From: Alteribacter keqinensis
GTDB lineage: Bacteria > Bacillota > Bacilli > Bacillales > Salisediminibacteriaceae
Length of the DNA: 64,000 nucleotides
Reading direction: 5' to 3'
Assembly (NCBI RefSeq): GCF_003710255.1
Contig: NZ_RHIB01000001.1
Location: 372,001 to 436,000 of the forward strand
Each line of letters begins with the position of its first letter. Positions within the stretch are counted from its first letter, which is position 1. Made by a program: the position numbers and the translations under genes. A model generated the notes under the pieces. That model was not told the origin of the DNA and searched no databases. It saw nothing but the letters and a program-made list of their open reading frames with translations. Below, one piece after another: positions 37,477 through 48,852 of the stretch.

Positions 37477-37653
37477 ATGAGAAACGGACACAGTGAACGG
37501 GAGAAACAGCACCAGACAAGACAATACATGAACGTGGATCTGCACAGGTTTGCAGAGCACGGAGAGGAACAGACAAACTTTGAGCTGGCATGTGAGTTTG
37601 GCCTTTCCCTTCACGACGTAAAAACATTGAAAAAGAAAATGGGTAGAAATTAA
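37477..37653 (+). CDS. Small 58-residue protein, possible HTH
   Basis: An ATG with CGGAGG seven bases upstream opens 58 codons. The protein is charged at the N-terminus (MRNGHSEREKQHQTRQ). Its C-terminal half, FELACEFGLSLHDVKTLKKK, looks like a helix-turn-helix of the sigma-factor region-4 kind. B. subtilis has a small gene, yrzK, at the equivalent place upstream of hisS, and this may be its counterpart, but I am not certain. It sits between repeat A and the hisS promoter. Confidence 0.6.
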   Translation: MRNGHSEREKQHQTRQYMNVDLHRFAEHGEEQTNFELACEFGLSLHDVKTLKKKMGRN

Positions 37654-37669
37654 ATTAATGAAGATGTTC

Positions 37670-37698
37670 TTGACAAGACCTTTTTCTCTTCGTATGAT
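37670..37698 (+). promoter_or_regulatory. Sigma-A promoter of the hisS-aspS T-box leader
   Basis: A perfect TTGACA and TATGAT are separated by 17 bases. The T-box leader begins right after it. Confidence 0.85.
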
Positions 37699-37703
37699 AG
37701 ATT

Positions 37704-38008
37704 CATCCTAAATTCAATACACAACTACAACCGACGACAGAGCAAAGTAGTTGAGAATCCCTTTGTTTCAGAGAAAAAGTGCCACAGGCTGAAAGCACTT
37801 TTCAAAGACCTCAATGAACGAACACTCTGTAGGTGTTTTTTTGAACGGATCATGAGATCCCATTAGAAGAAGCCGCCAAGAATGGCGTTATCAATGAAAG
37901 CGGAGTTTGCTTTTGACTTTCCATCAGGACTAAGCAAATCTCAACTAGGGTGGTACCACGGGAATAAACTCTCGTCCCTGTTTCAGACAGGGATGGGAGT
38001 TTTTTGTG
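37704..38008 (+). promoter_or_regulatory. T-box leader of hisS-aspS
   Basis: The conserved T-box sequence AGGGTGGTACCACG lies at 37947-37960. It is followed by a terminator with a 13-bp stem (ACTCTCGTCCCTG/CAGGGATGGGAGT) and TTTTTT (37968-38007). Stem I can form from ACAGAG (37737) and CTCTGT (37825). A CAC (His) triplet at 37823-37825 is the best specifier candidate. Uncharged tRNA-His would bind and prevent termination. No GAC (Asp) overlaps it. Confidence 0.93.
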
Positions 38009-38129
38009 TTTTTAAAAGTTGCATGGGACCGGTTTTCGGTTTTCCAGGCACCTTTGTATTTCTGGTTAAACGCCTTTCCCCAATCTGGTGAGCTGTCTGA
38101 TACATAGAAAAAACAAGGAGGAAACAAAG

Positions 38130-39410
38130 ATGAATTTTAAAATCCCTCGCGGAACCCAGGATATTTTACCTGAATCATCAGCATTGTGGCAGTATGTGGA
38201 GCAAAAAGCCCACGATTTGTGCCGCCGCTATAACTATAAAGAAATCCGTACCCCGATGTTTGAACAGACTGAACTGTTCCAGCGGGGTGTTGGTGATACA
38301 ACAGATATCGTACAAAAAGAAATGTACACCTTTGAAGACAGAGGCGGCCGAAGCCTCACCCTGAGACCGGAGGGAACGGCGTCTACCGTTCGTTCATACG
38401 TTGAAAACAAAATGTTCGGTTGGGCTGGTCAGCCTGTGAAACTCTACTATATCGGACCGATGTTCCGTTATGAACGACCGCAGTCCGGACGTATGAGACA
38501 ATTTGTACAGTTCGGCGTAGAGGCCATGGGAAGTGACGATCCGGCAATCGATGCAGAAGTAATCGCACTTGCCATGAGCTTTTACCAGGAACTTGGCCTT
38601 AAAGGATTGAAGCTGGTGATCAACAGCCTCGGTGATAAAGAGAGCCGTAACAATCACCGCAATGCGTTGATTGAGCACTTTAAGCCCAGAATAAGTGAAT
38701 TCTGCGGTGATTGCCAGCAGCGTCTGGAGAAGAATCCTCTCCGAATTCTCGATTGTAAAAAAGATCGTGATCACGAGCTGATGAATTCGGCACCGTCCAT
38801 ACTTGAGTATTTAAACGACGAATCAAAAGCGTACTTCGAAAACGTTCAAACGTACCTTTCATCCATGAACATCCCATTTGAAGTTGACCCTGGTCTGGTT
38901 CGAGGATTGGACTATTACAACAACACTGCATTTGAAATTATGATTGACGGTGAAGGGTTCGGAGCAATTACGACTCTTACAGGCGGTGGTCGTTATAACG
39001 GTCTTGTCGAAGAAATCGGAGGCCCGGAAACACCGGGTATCGGATTTGCTCTAAGCCTGGAACGTTTATTAATGGCTTTGGAAACACAAGGGATCGCCCT
39101 TCCAGTGGAAAGCTCGATCGATGCTTACCTGATTACGATGGGAGACGAAGCGAAGAGGAAAGCCCCGGGTCTTTTACACAAACTGAGAAGTGAAGGCATC
39201 GTAGTTGATACGGACTATATGGGCAAAAAAATGAAGGCGCAATTTAAAGCCGCAGACCGGCAAAATGCTTCCTTCACACTTATTTTAGGGGATGAAGAAC
39301 TCGCACAGCAAACCATCGTACTGAAAGATCTCAACACCGGTGAACAGGAAAATCTGTCTTTAGATAAAGCAATATTGAAGATCACTGAAAGCAAGAGAGG
39401 GGAAGAATAA
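38130..39410 (+). CDS. hisS: Histidyl-tRNA synthetase
   Basis: HisRS (426 residues) is a class II synthetase. Motif 1 lies in the N-terminal RGTQDILP region, motif 2 in [21 protein letters not shown], the histidine-A loop is [15 protein letters not shown] and motif 3 is [11 protein letters not shown]. The C-terminal anticodon-binding domain follows. AAGGAGGAAA before the ATG at 38130 decides the start. aspS begins two bases after its stop region, so both are under one T-box. Confidence 0.97.
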   Translation: MNFKIPRGTQDILPESSALWQYVEQKAHDLCRRYNYKEIRTPMFEQTELFQRGVGDTTDIVQKEMYTFEDRGGRSLTLRPEGTASTVRSYVENKMFGWAGQPVKLYYIGPMFRYERPQSGRMRQFVQFGVEAMGSDDPAIDAEVIALAMSFYQELGLKGLKLVINSLGDKESRNNHRNALIEHFKPRISEFCGDCQQRLEKNPLRILDCKKDRDHELMNSAPSILEYLNDESKAYFENVQTYLSSMNIPFEVDPGLVRGLDYYNNTAFEIMIDGEGFGAITTLTGGGRYNGLVEEIGGPETPGIGFALSLERLLMALETQGIALPVESSIDAYLITMGDEAKRKAPGLLHKLRSEGIVVDTDYMGKKMKAQFKAADRQNASFTLILGDEELAQQTIVLKDLNTGEQENLSLDKAILKITESKRGEE

Positions 39411-39411
39411 C

Positions 39412-41199
39412 ATGGCTAAACGAACACATATATGCTCAGAAATGCTGGAAAATTTAATAGGTGAACGGGTCCGCCTGAAAGGGTGGGTAAAAAGACGTCG
39501 TGACCTCGGACAGGTCATCTTCGTTGATTTACGTGACCGTTCAGGATTTGTACAGATCGTATTTAACGGAGAAAAAAATCCCGAAGCTTTCGCAGCAGGA
39601 GAAAAAGTCCGTAACGAATATGTAATTGAAGTAGAAGGGGAAGTTATTGGCCGGGATGCTGAAAACGTAAATGAAAAGATCGAAACCGGCGCCGTTGAAG
39701 TTATGGTTGACCGCATAGAAGTATTAAACGCAGCAAAAGGTCTTCCCTTTGTCATTGAAGATAAAGTAGACGTATCAGAGGACGTACGTCTTAAATATCG
39801 TTACCTCGACCTCCGTCGTCCAAAGATGCAGGAGACGATGTACCTTCGTCACAAAACGACGAAGTTTATCCGTGACTTCCTCGATGAAGAGGCCTTTATG
39901 GAAATTGAAACACCAATGCTTACGAAAAGTACGCCTGAAGGTGCCCGTGATTATCTCGTTCCTTCCCGTGTGCATCATGGTGAATTCTACGCTCTTCCCC
40001 AATCTCCACAGCTGTTTAAGCAGATGCTGATGGTTTCCGGGTTTGAGCGCTACTACCAAGTGGCACGTTGTTTCCGTGACGAGGACTTAAGAGCGGACCG
40101 TCAGCCGGAGTTTACTCAAGTGGATATTGAAGCTTCCTTCATGGAGAAAGAAGACCTGCTTGAGATGATGGAGGACATGATGGTTTCCCTTCTTGAAAAG
40201 GTAAAAGGCGTTAAAGTCGACCGTCCTTTCCAAAGACTTACTTATCAAGACGCAATGAACCGATACGGATCAGACAAACCGGACACCCGCTTTGGTATGG
40301 AACTTGTTGACGTATCTGAAGTTGGGAAGAACAGCGGATTTAAAGTCTTTGCGTCCACAGTTGAAAAAGGCGGGGCTGTTAAAGGGATTTGCGTAAAAGG
40401 TGTGGCTGACCAGTACTCAAGAAAAGACCTGGATGGCCTCGGTTCGTTCGTTGAAATTTACGGGGCAAAGGGACTTGCCTGGCTCAAAGTTGAAGCAGAC
40501 GGTGAATTAAAAGGACCGATTGCCAAGTTCTTTGAAGCTTCTGAACGTGAAGCGATAATCAGTTCTTTTGAAGCAGAAGAAGGAGACGTTCTGTTCTTTG
40601 TTGCAGACAAAGTGAGAGTAACATGGGACAGCTTAGGCGCCCTTCGTCAGAAGTTTGCAAGAGACCATGACCTTATCGATCAGTCAAAATTTAACTTCCT
40701 GTGGGTAACCGAATTCCCCCTTCTTTCTTACGATGAGGATGAAGACCGCTATGTGGCTGAGCACCACCCCTTCACACGTCCGGTAAAAGAAGACGAGGAG
40801 AAGCTTGTAAGTGAGCCGGAAAATGTCCGTGCTGAAGCCTATGACCTTGTATTAAACGGATATGAACTTGGTGGAGGATCCCAGCGTATTTACGAGCGTC
40901 ACCTTCAGGAGAAAATGTTCAGTGCACTCGGTTTCTCTGAAGAAGAAGCGAAAAGCCAGTTCGGTTTCCTTCTCGATGCATTTGAATACGGTACGCCTCC
41001 ACACGGGGGAATCGCCCTTGGCCTTGACCGGCTCGTTATGATTCTTGCAGGCCGTTCAAACCTTAGAGAAACAATTGCTTTCCCTAAGACCGCAAGTGCG
41101 AGCTGTCTTTTAACGAAGGCGCCAGCCAGTGTGAGTGATGCACAGCTTGATGAGCTGAACCTCTCTGTTAAGCCAAAGCCGGAAAAAGACAAAGAATAA
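39412..41199 (+). CDS. aspS: Aspartyl-tRNA synthetase
   Basis: AspRS (595 residues) has the N-terminal OB anticodon domain ([26 protein letters not shown]), class II motif 2 ([23 protein letters not shown]), the bacterial GAD insertion, and motif 3 ([13 protein letters not shown]). Length is typical of bacterial enzymes. GAGGGGAAG precedes the ATG. It shares the hisS transcript and ends at a strong terminator. Confidence 0.97.
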   Translation: MAKRTHICSEMLENLIGERVRLKGWVKRRRDLGQVIFVDLRDRSGFVQIVFNGEKNPEAFAAGEKVRNEYVIEVEGEVIGRDAENVNEKIETGAVEVMVDRIEVLNAAKGLPFVIEDKVDVSEDVRLKYRYLDLRRPKMQETMYLRHKTTKFIRDFLDEEAFMEIETPMLTKSTPEGARDYLVPSRVHHGEFYALPQSPQLFKQMLMVSGFERYYQVARCFRDEDLRADRQPEFTQVDIEASFMEKEDLLEMMEDMMVSLLEKVKGVKVDRPFQRLTYQDAMNRYGSDKPDTRFGMELVDVSEVGKNSGFKVFASTVEKGGAVKGICVKGVADQYSRKDLDGLGSFVEIYGAKGLAWLKVEADGELKGPIAKFFEASEREAIISSFEAEEGDVLFFVADKVRVTWDSLGALRQKFARDHDLIDQSKFNFLWVTEFPLLSYDEDEDRYVAEHHPFTRPVKEDEEKLVSEPENVRAEAYDLVLNGYELGGGSQRIYERHLQEKMFSALGFSEEEAKSQFGFLLDAFEYGTPPHGGIALGLDRLVMILAGRSNLRETIAFPKTASASCLLTKAPASVSDAQLDELNLSVKPKPEKDKE

Positions 41200-41218
41200 T
41201 AACGGAACATTTATAAGC

Positions 41219-41265
41219 AAGAGGGCGAAACGTAAGGCAGGTACCTTACGCTTCGCCCTTTTTTA
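41219..41265 (+). terminator. Intrinsic terminator after aspS
   Basis: GGGCGAAACGTAAGG pairs with CCTTACGCTTCGCCC, with a single A-C mismatch, and runs into TTTTTT. Confidence 0.9.
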
Positions 41266-41346
41266 AATACTCTCGTTATACTTTCTTTAGCTGTTTTCGT
41301 CCAAACCGTTGCTATTCGCACTTCTTCTAGAGTACAGAAATAAAGA

Positions 41347-41463
41347 TGAAGCCTGCGTGCTCTTCGCTTTCCGTGGCGGTACCGGCAAGCCTCCTCAAGC
41401 TAAAGCTCTACGGGGTCTTGCCTGGCCCCCGCGGCCACAGGAGTCTCAGGCACTTCGGCTTCA
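41347..41463. repeat. Dispersed repeat A, copy 2 (reverse)
   Basis: This is the inverted counterpart of 37257-37370, with the same TGAAGCC/GGCTTCA ends. The two copies flank hisS-aspS in opposite orientation, 4 kb apart. Confidence 0.85.
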
Positions 41464-41498
41464 ATACTTTTTTAGCTAGAGCAACAATCCTTATGAAA

Positions 41499-41720
41499 AC
41501 AGACGTTCATGAACATTAATTCTCACCATGGCGTTTGCAAACTTGTTTGCGGTATTATTCGGCTGTGGTCTCTATATCTTCTGATTCTTACAGCGCATCG
41601 TGCGGAGTTGAACGTAATACGCGACACTCCTGCAAAAGTGCGAGAAAGGCGATACCCCGCAGGGGAAAAGCCCCGAGAAGGCTCGGCGCGAGTCGCGGAA
41701 AGGGAGCGTATTCCGTTCAA
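41499..41720. repeat. Dispersed repeat B, copy 2, joined to a CTCCTGC-type repeat
   Basis: The first 120 bases align with 29311-29430. They run into GCGACACTCCTGC, ATACCCCGCAGGGG and GAGAAGGCTCGGCGCGAGTC, the GC-rich Bacillaceae intergenic repeat. In both places repeat B is followed by such remnants, so the elements may move or decay as a unit. Short open frames across it look non-coding. Confidence 0.7.
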
Positions 41721-41920
41721 CGAAGCTGCCGAAATAAAAGGAGGGGTTTAGCACCCTGCCTAACAGGGGGATCCTAAATTTTTTTAGAACATAAAAACAG
41801 ATCACACTGCGACTATAGTCCTGAAATAAAAAAAGTCAGAAAAAAGTGTTTATTCATGATCTGAGAGGGTACTACATATAATAAGACAAAGGTTGAATCT
41901 CTCACATACGAGGTTTAATC

Positions 41921-42113
41921 ATAAGGGTCCTAGATTGACCGTGGTAACTCAACGTTTTGAGCCAACACAAGAACATAGGGAGCTTTACTCGTTCTTGCGT
42001 GGAGTGCAGGCCTTGCAGTACATAGAGGAAGCGTGAAGCGAAAGACAAAGCACCCACCTGCTATTGCAGGTTCAAAACAAGAGTAGAAAAAACGGCTATA
42101 CCGGGATCCTTAT
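41921..42113 (+). ncRNA. Probable 6S RNA (RNA polymerase regulator)
   Basis: ATAAGGGTCC (41921-41930) pairs with GGATCCTTAT (42104-42113) over 10 bp. This closes a 193-base RNA, the usual 6S length. Inside are the apical stem CAAGAAC/GTTCTTG (41967-41998) and a small hairpin ACCTGC-TATT-GCAGGT on the 3' side of the central bubble, as in many 6S RNAs. CGTTTTGAGCCAAC resembles the product-RNA template of known 6S. A TATAAT lies at 41877-41882, so the 5' end may be processed. B. subtilis, as I recall, has 6S-1 (bsrA) next to aspS. A covariance search is needed. Confidence 0.62.
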
Positions 42114-42128
42114 CCACTTGAATTCTCT

Positions 42129-42150
42129 CCCGTTAATATTAGCGGGATTT
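42129..42150 (+). terminator. Terminator of the 6S RNA candidate
   Basis: An 8-bp stem CCCGTTAA/TTAGCGGG with a 2-base loop is followed by ATTTT. Confidence 0.55.
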
Positions 42151-42156
42151 TAACTG

Positions 42157-42192
42157 CAAAAAAACTGCCCTGTTGTAAGGGCAGTTTTTTTA
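42157..42192. terminator. Bidirectional terminator at the end of rsfA
   Basis: AAAAAAACTGCCC pairs with GGGCAGTTTTTTT around an 8-base loop. A T-run exists on both strands, so it can stop both the plus-strand 6S region and the minus-strand rsfA transcript. Confidence 0.88.
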
Positions 42193-42888
42193 TTTTGCAA
42201 TTTTCTCGAGATTTCCGTTTTTATCCATCTTAAATGCAGGAGCTGCGCGATCTTCGCTTACTTCCTCCTCAAGAAGAGCCATCCGTCTGGCACGGTTCAT
42301 AATCTGTATAATGGATTGATAATCCTCTTCGACCACTTTATGCTCTTCTTCCAGTTCTTTTAAACGATCCTCCAGCTCGGCTACTTTACGGTTAAGAAAG
42401 TCATTTTCCCTTACAAGTCTGTCGTTTTCCACTTTGGCAGTAGCAGACATGTAGTTGTTTTGTGCCATGCGCTCAAGGAACTCGATTACGTCAGTGAGAG
42501 TCATTTCCCGTTTACGGTGTGTAACCGGCGGAAGAGTCACTTCAACCAATTCAGCTTCCTCTGCCACCTGATAGGTTTCTTCGGGGCGGTAGGTTTTTTC
42601 GATAGCTGAAGGTTCACTAACTGAAGGGGTTGTAACAGGCTTGGCATCGTGAGCCAAACGGCGTTTACGTTCTTTCCGGTGTTTTTTTGCTAGTTTGATT
42701 GCGTCGTCGTATTTATTACGCACAACAGCGTTCCAGCGGAAGCCACAGGCAGCTGATGTTCTGTTAAGGGCATCCCCTACTTCATCAAATGCGTTAAGCT
42801 GGGTGCTTCCTTCACGGATATGTCTTAATACAGTTTCAGCCAGCAGCAGATCATCTTCTTTTGACCATGCATCTTGTCTTAATTTCAT
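42190..42888 (-). CDS. rsfA: RsfA-family transcription factor
   Basis: The 232-residue protein begins with a Myb/SANT-like DNA-binding domain ([24 protein letters not shown] to [14 protein letters not shown]). A variable linker and a C-terminal coiled coil follow (about 140-205). RsfA is a prespore regulator of sigma-F genes; paralogues such as YlbO exist, so the family name is safer than the exact orthologue. AAAGGAT lies nine bases before the ATG at 42888. It replaces yrvM (tcdA), which B. subtilis has between aspS and rarA. Confidence 0.82.
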   Translation of the reverse strand: MKLRQDAWSKEDDLLLAETVLRHIREGSTQLNAFDEVGDALNRTSAACGFRWNAVVRNKYDDAIKLAKKHRKERKRRLAHDAKPVTTPSVSEPSAIEKTYRPEETYQVAEEAELVEVTLPPVTHRKREMTLTDVIEFLERMAQNNYMSATAKVENDRLVRENDFLNRKVAELEDRLKELEEEHKVVEEDYQSIIQIMNRARRMALLEEEVSEDRAAPAFKMDKNGNLEKIAK

Positions 42889-43025
42889 GATTGCACAATC
42901 CTTTCTTTGGTTAAGATTCACGATTTACTACTAACATGGTCATATAAAAGAGTAAATATACCAGACTCACTAAAAATTACTAGCTTCTTCCAATATGGTA
43001 GCTTTCACCTTCTAGTGAACAGCAA

Positions 43026-43070
43026 ACAGGGCGGCCAACAAGGAAACATCTTCCCTGTGGGCCGCCCTGT
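43026..43070 (-). terminator. Hairpin after rarA
   Basis: A perfect 11-bp stem ACAGGGCGGCC/GGCCGCCCTGT has a 23-base loop; only TTTGCTG follows on the minus strand. It is probably a weak terminator between rarA and rsfA. Confidence 0.5.
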
Positions 43071-43097
43071 TAAGAAACTGGCGATCTTTAAACACTT

Positions 43098-44426
43098 TTA
43101 TTTCTTATTCTGTTTACGGTCTTCAAAGTAATCCAGACGTTTTTGTACCGTTTTTTCATACCCGTTGGTAGAAGGTGTGTAAAATATCCTGTTCTTAAGA
43201 TGGTCGGGGAGGTACTGCTGCGGTACATAATGATTTTCGTAATTGTGAGGGTATTTGTATCCTTCACCGTGTCCGAGCTTTGAAGCTCCTTTGTAATGAG
43301 CATCACGAAGATGAACAGGAACATCACCGCGTTTTTCTTTTTCCACAGCCTGAAGAGCACTGTCGATGCCGCTTATGACGGCATTGCTTTTAGGGGCGGT
43401 GGCCAGATACAGCGTAGCTTCTGCTAATGGAATCCGTGCTTCAGGCAATCCGACAAACTCGACAGCATGTGCCGCCGCCTGTGCGATCAGAAGGGCGTTC
43501 GGGTCCGCAAGTCCCACGTCTTCAGCAGCGTGAACATAAAGACGTCTTGCAATAAACTTCGCATCTTCTCCTGCATAAATCATTTTGGCAAGCCAGTATA
43601 ATGCGGCATCAGGATCAGAACCTCTGATGCTTTTTATAAAAGCAGATATTGTATCGTAATGATTGTCCCCTTGTTTATCATAGTGAACGACTCTCTTTTG
43701 TATAGATGCTTCAGCTGTATTAAGGTCAATCCGGATGATCCCGTCTTCATGGGGATCTGTTGTGAGGACGGCCAGTTCAAGAGCGTTGAGTGCCGTGCGG
43801 GCATCTCCGTTGGCTACGTCAATTAAATGATCGCGGGCATTTTGGTCGAGAGTGATTTGATATTCTCCAAATCCCCGCTCCTTGTCACCCAGCGCATGAT
43901 CGATCACATTCCCGATTTCGGCATCCTCCAGAGAAGATAATCTGAAAAGACGAGACCTGGATATAAGGGCGGGGTTAACTTCAAACATAGGGTTTTCCGT
44001 AGTAGCCCCGATTAAAATGACCGTCCCGTCTTCAACAAATGGAAGAAGGGCATCCTGCTGTCCTTTATTAAACCTGTGGATTTCATCAATAAACAGAATG
44101 GTTTTCGTTTCTTCATATTTGAGACGCTCTTTTGCCCGTTCAACAATTGCCCTCACATCTTTAATTCCGGCTGAAACGGCGTTCAACTGTTCAAAACGGG
44201 CAGATGTGGAATTGGCGATGACCCTTGCCAATGTTGTCTTCCCTGTTCCCGGGGGACCGTGAAAGATCATCGCTGTCAGACGGTCGGCCTGAATGGCACG
44301 GCGGAGTAAAGTGCCTTCTCCGATAATGTCTTTTTGGCCGATGACTTCATCAATGGTTCTGGGCCTCATCCGGGAAGCGAGAGGGCCTTTCGGTTTACTG
44401 TTTTCAGGGTAGTCGAACAAGTCCAT
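43098..44426 (-). CDS. rarA: Replication-associated recombination protein RarA
   Basis: RarA (442 residues, also MgsA) is an AAA+ ATPase acting at stalled replication forks. It has RPRTIDEVIGQKDIIGEG at the N-terminus, Walker A FHGPPGTGKTTLA, Walker [20 protein letters not shown] and sensor 1 IGATTENPMFEVNPALISR. The C-terminal tetramerisation region includes the conserved PVHLRDAHYKGASKLGHGEGYKYPH. The neighbours cymR and iscS match the B. subtilis yrvN context. Confidence 0.95.
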   Translation of the reverse strand: MDLFDYPENSKPKGPLASRMRPRTIDEVIGQKDIIGEGTLLRRAIQADRLTAMIFHGPPGTGKTTLARVIANSTSARFEQLNAVSAGIKDVRAIVERAKERLKYEETKTILFIDEIHRFNKGQQDALLPFVEDGTVILIGATTENPMFEVNPALISRSRLFRLSSLEDAEIGNVIDHALGDKERGFGEYQITLDQNARDHLIDVANGDARTALNALELAVLTTDPHEDGIIRIDLNTAEASIQKRVVHYDKQGDNHYDTISAFIKSIRGSDPDAALYWLAKMIYAGEDAKFIARRLYVHAAEDVGLADPNALLIAQAAAHAVEFVGLPEARIPLAEATLYLATAPKSNAVISGIDSALQAVEKEKRGDVPVHLRDAHYKGASKLGHGEGYKYPHNYENHYVPQQYLPDHLKNRIFYTPSTNGYEKTVQKRLDYFEDRKQNKK

Positions 44427-44578
44427 GATTTTTCCCCCTGTATCTAGGATTTAATGATTGCAATTATCTTCAAACACCGTTAAAATGCTAGTGGCTGTAA
44501 AGGGTATTCAGGCCTTTTGCAAGTACGTTTATACAACAGTCTGATCATACCACGGATGCCTTTTATTGAACATTTATG

Positions 44579-44587
44579 TGCTATAAT
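44579..44587 (+). promoter_or_regulatory. Extended -10 promoter of the YczE-like gene
   Basis: TGCTATAAT is a consensus extended -10 box with no clear -35. It lies about 90 bases before the gene start. Confidence 0.5.
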
Positions 44588-44671
44588 ATAGGAAAGATAA
44601 ATGATAATACAAGTAAACCTGTCTGAAAAGAATGGATAGTGTTTCTTTTTATCAGGCGGGAGGAGCAGAAT

Positions 44672-45316
44672 ATGAAGACATCTGTACCGGACCAGAAGTT
44701 TTTCAGGTGGTCCGTCTATATTATCGGGTTGATCATTATGAGCCTGGGCATATCGTTAACAATTCTTGCAGATCTGGGAAGTGCACCGTGGGATGTACTT
44801 CATATCGGACTGACCAATCAATTTGGCCTTACAATTGGTACTTGGACAATAATTATGGGTTTTATTACGCTTATTACGGCAACCATGTTAACAAAAGAAT
44901 GGCCGAAAGCAGGAGCCTATTTGAATATGATCCTTGTCGGGGTCTTTGTAGATATTCACCTGTTCATCCTGACTACACCTGGTACCCTTATTGGGCAGGG
45001 ATTCATGCTTGTTGCAGGAATTCTTATTATGGGATTTGGGATTGGTCTTTATATCAGCCCGCGCTGCGGTGCAGGTCCGCGAGACAGTTTTATGCTTGCT
45101 GTGTCTGAGAAAACAGGAATGACGGCCTCGCGTATCAGAGGCTTAATGGAGATCGTTGTATTAGCTTTTGGCTGGTATCTCGGAGGCCCTGTTTTTATCG
45201 GAACAATTATATTCAGTTTAACAATCGGACCGGTTACGGGACACTGCCTGGTTTTGTGTCAGACCTGGATGGACCGGAGAATGGAAAGAGGGATTAGCGT
45301 TGAAAATATCCACTAA
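44672..45316 (+). CDS. YczE/YyaS/YitT-family membrane protein
   Basis: The 214-residue protein has five membrane helices and the family sequences LADLGSAPWDVLHIGL and GLYISPRCGAGPRDSFMLAVSEKTG. The molecular function of this family is unknown; YczE has been linked to surfactin-related post-translational steps in B. subtilis. GGGAGGAG before the ATG at 44672 sets the start. Its last 17 bases overlap the start of cymR, an arrangement I do not recall from B. subtilis. Confidence 0.85.
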   Translation: MKTSVPDQKFFRWSVYIIGLIIMSLGISLTILADLGSAPWDVLHIGLTNQFGLTIGTWTIIMGFITLITATMLTKEWPKAGAYLNMILVGVFVDIHLFILTTPGTLIGQGFMLVAGILIMGFGIGLYISPRCGAGPRDSFMLAVSEKTGMTASRIRGLMEIVVLAFGWYLGGPVFIGTIIFSLTIGPVTGHCLVLCQTWMDRRMERGISVENIH

Positions 45317-45719
45317 AGGAAGATATGGACTCACTATTATGATGGCTTTGGCAAAAAAATACGGTGAAGGTCCGATTTCACTAAAATCGATTGCAAAGGA
45401 CCATAAATTATCCGAACACTATCTGGAACAGCTCATAGCACCTCTTCGAAATGCCCAGCTCGTTAAGAGTGTGCGGGGGGCATATGGGGGATACATGCTG
45501 GCAAAAGAACCACAGGACATTACAGCCGGTGATATTATCCGGGTTCTGGAAGGGCCGATCAGCCCGGTTGAAGTTGTCGACGATGAAGAACCGGCAAAGC
45601 GGGACCTTTGGATAAAGATCCGGGACGCTGTAAAAGATGTTTTGGACAATACGACTCTCCACGACCTTGCCACATATGAAGATCAGGGAGATCAGGAATA
45701 CTATATGTTTTACATTTAG
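45300..45719 (+). CDS. cymR: Rrf2-family transcriptional regulator CymR
   Basis: CymR (139 residues) represses cysteine-synthesis and sulfur-uptake genes, in complex with CysK when cysteine is plentiful. It opens MKISTKGRYGLTIMMALAKKYG and contains the winged-helix SLKSIAKDHKLSEHYLEQLIAPLRNAQLVKSVRGAYGGYML. It lacks the three Fe-S cysteines of IscR, which fits CymR. It starts at TTG with GAGGGA upstream inside the previous gene. iscS and mnmA follow, the same order as B. subtilis. Confidence 0.93.
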   Translation: MKISTKGRYGLTIMMALAKKYGEGPISLKSIAKDHKLSEHYLEQLIAPLRNAQLVKSVRGAYGGYMLAKEPQDITAGDIIRVLEGPISPVEVVDDEEPAKRDLWIKIRDAVKDVLDNTTLHDLATYEDQGDQEYYMFYI

Positions 45720-45767
45720 AGACTTTTCTGCAGTAACTGTCAGAAGGAATAGTGAAATGTACGGCTA

Positions 45768-45800
45768 AAGTGAGGCCTGTTTTTAGCCCTCACTTTTGTT
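45768..45800 (+). terminator. Hairpin between cymR and iscS
   Basis: AAAGTGAGG pairs with CCTCACTTT around an 11-base loop, followed by TGTT. It may attenuate read-through into iscS. Confidence 0.6.
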
Positions 45801-45842
45801 ATGAGTAAAGGGACGATTTATCGGCTCGAGAGGTGATTAAAA

Positions 45843-48099
<2,257 letters not shown>

Positions 48100-48124
48100 T
48101 CATTCAACAAGGGGAGAGGCAACA

Positions 48125-48790
48125 ATGACAGACAAAAATCAGCAGGCTGTAAAGGAAATGCAGGAAGGAGATCTTGAGGCTGCAGCGAAACTATTAAACG
48201 AAGCGATAGAGGAGCATCCTGAAGATCCGGTTGCATATACGAACTTCGGAAATCTTCTGGCTGCAGTTAAAGAGGATGAGAAAGCCCTTCGATTTTTTGA
48301 AAAAGCGATTTCCATCGATGAAAATGCAGCAGCGGCCCATTACGGCAAAGGGAATATCTTTTTTAACCAGGATAACTTCGAAAAAGCAATTGAGGCTTAC
48401 CAGAAGACATTGGAGCATGGCCTTTTGGAGTCCGATGTTTATTATATGCTCGGTCTCAGCTATTACCAGATGAACGATTTATCACATGCTCTGCCAAGTC
48501 TGCAGCGGGCGATTGAATTAAACCCGAAGGATATTGATGCTAACTTTCATTATGCTCTTACGCTTGCCCAGCTGGAACTTGTGGATCAGGCGGTTGAAGC
48601 TTTTAATGATGTCCTTCTTTTGGACCCTGAGCACGCTGACAGCTGCTTCAACCTGGGTGTTGCTTATGCGTATAAAGACGAAGCGGAGAAAGCTCTTAAG
48701 ATGTTCGAACGGGCTATAGCCATCCAGCCGGATCATGTGCTGAGCCACAATGGTAAAAAGCAAATTGAAGCTCAGCTTAATGGAAATTAA
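48125..48790 (+). CDS. Tetratricopeptide repeat protein (YrrB-like)
   Basis: The 221-residue soluble protein is made of about six TPR units (for example AAHYGKGNIFFNQDNFEKAIEAYQK and DSCFNLGVAYAYKDEAEKALKMFERAI). TPRs bind partner proteins; the partner here is unknown. B. subtilis YrrB lies between mnmA and recD2 in the same way. GGGGAGAGG precedes the ATG, 25 bases after mnmA. Confidence 0.9.
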   Translation: MTDKNQQAVKEMQEGDLEAAAKLLNEAIEEHPEDPVAYTNFGNLLAAVKEDEKALRFFEKAISIDENAAAAHYGKGNIFFNQDNFEKAIEAYQKTLEHGLLESDVYYMLGLSYYQMNDLSHALPSLQRAIELNPKDIDANFHYALTLAQLELVDQAVEAFNDVLLLDPEHADSCFNLGVAYAYKDEAEKALKMFERAIAIQPDHVLSHNGKKQIEAQLNGN

Positions 48791-48852
48791 GCTGATTAAG
48801 GGTGAAAGATCAAGACCAGAAGCGATAGAAGCTCCGGAAAGCAGGTCTGCTT

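Noticed and set aside
41509-41805. Several overlapping short open frames after aspS
   Set aside because: They occur in all frames of a GC-rich degenerate repeat, so they are chance openings.
44632-45108. A 158-codon open frame rich in Tyr and Cys
   Set aside because: It is a shifted-frame shadow of the YczE-like gene, which has the good ribosome-binding site and membrane helices.
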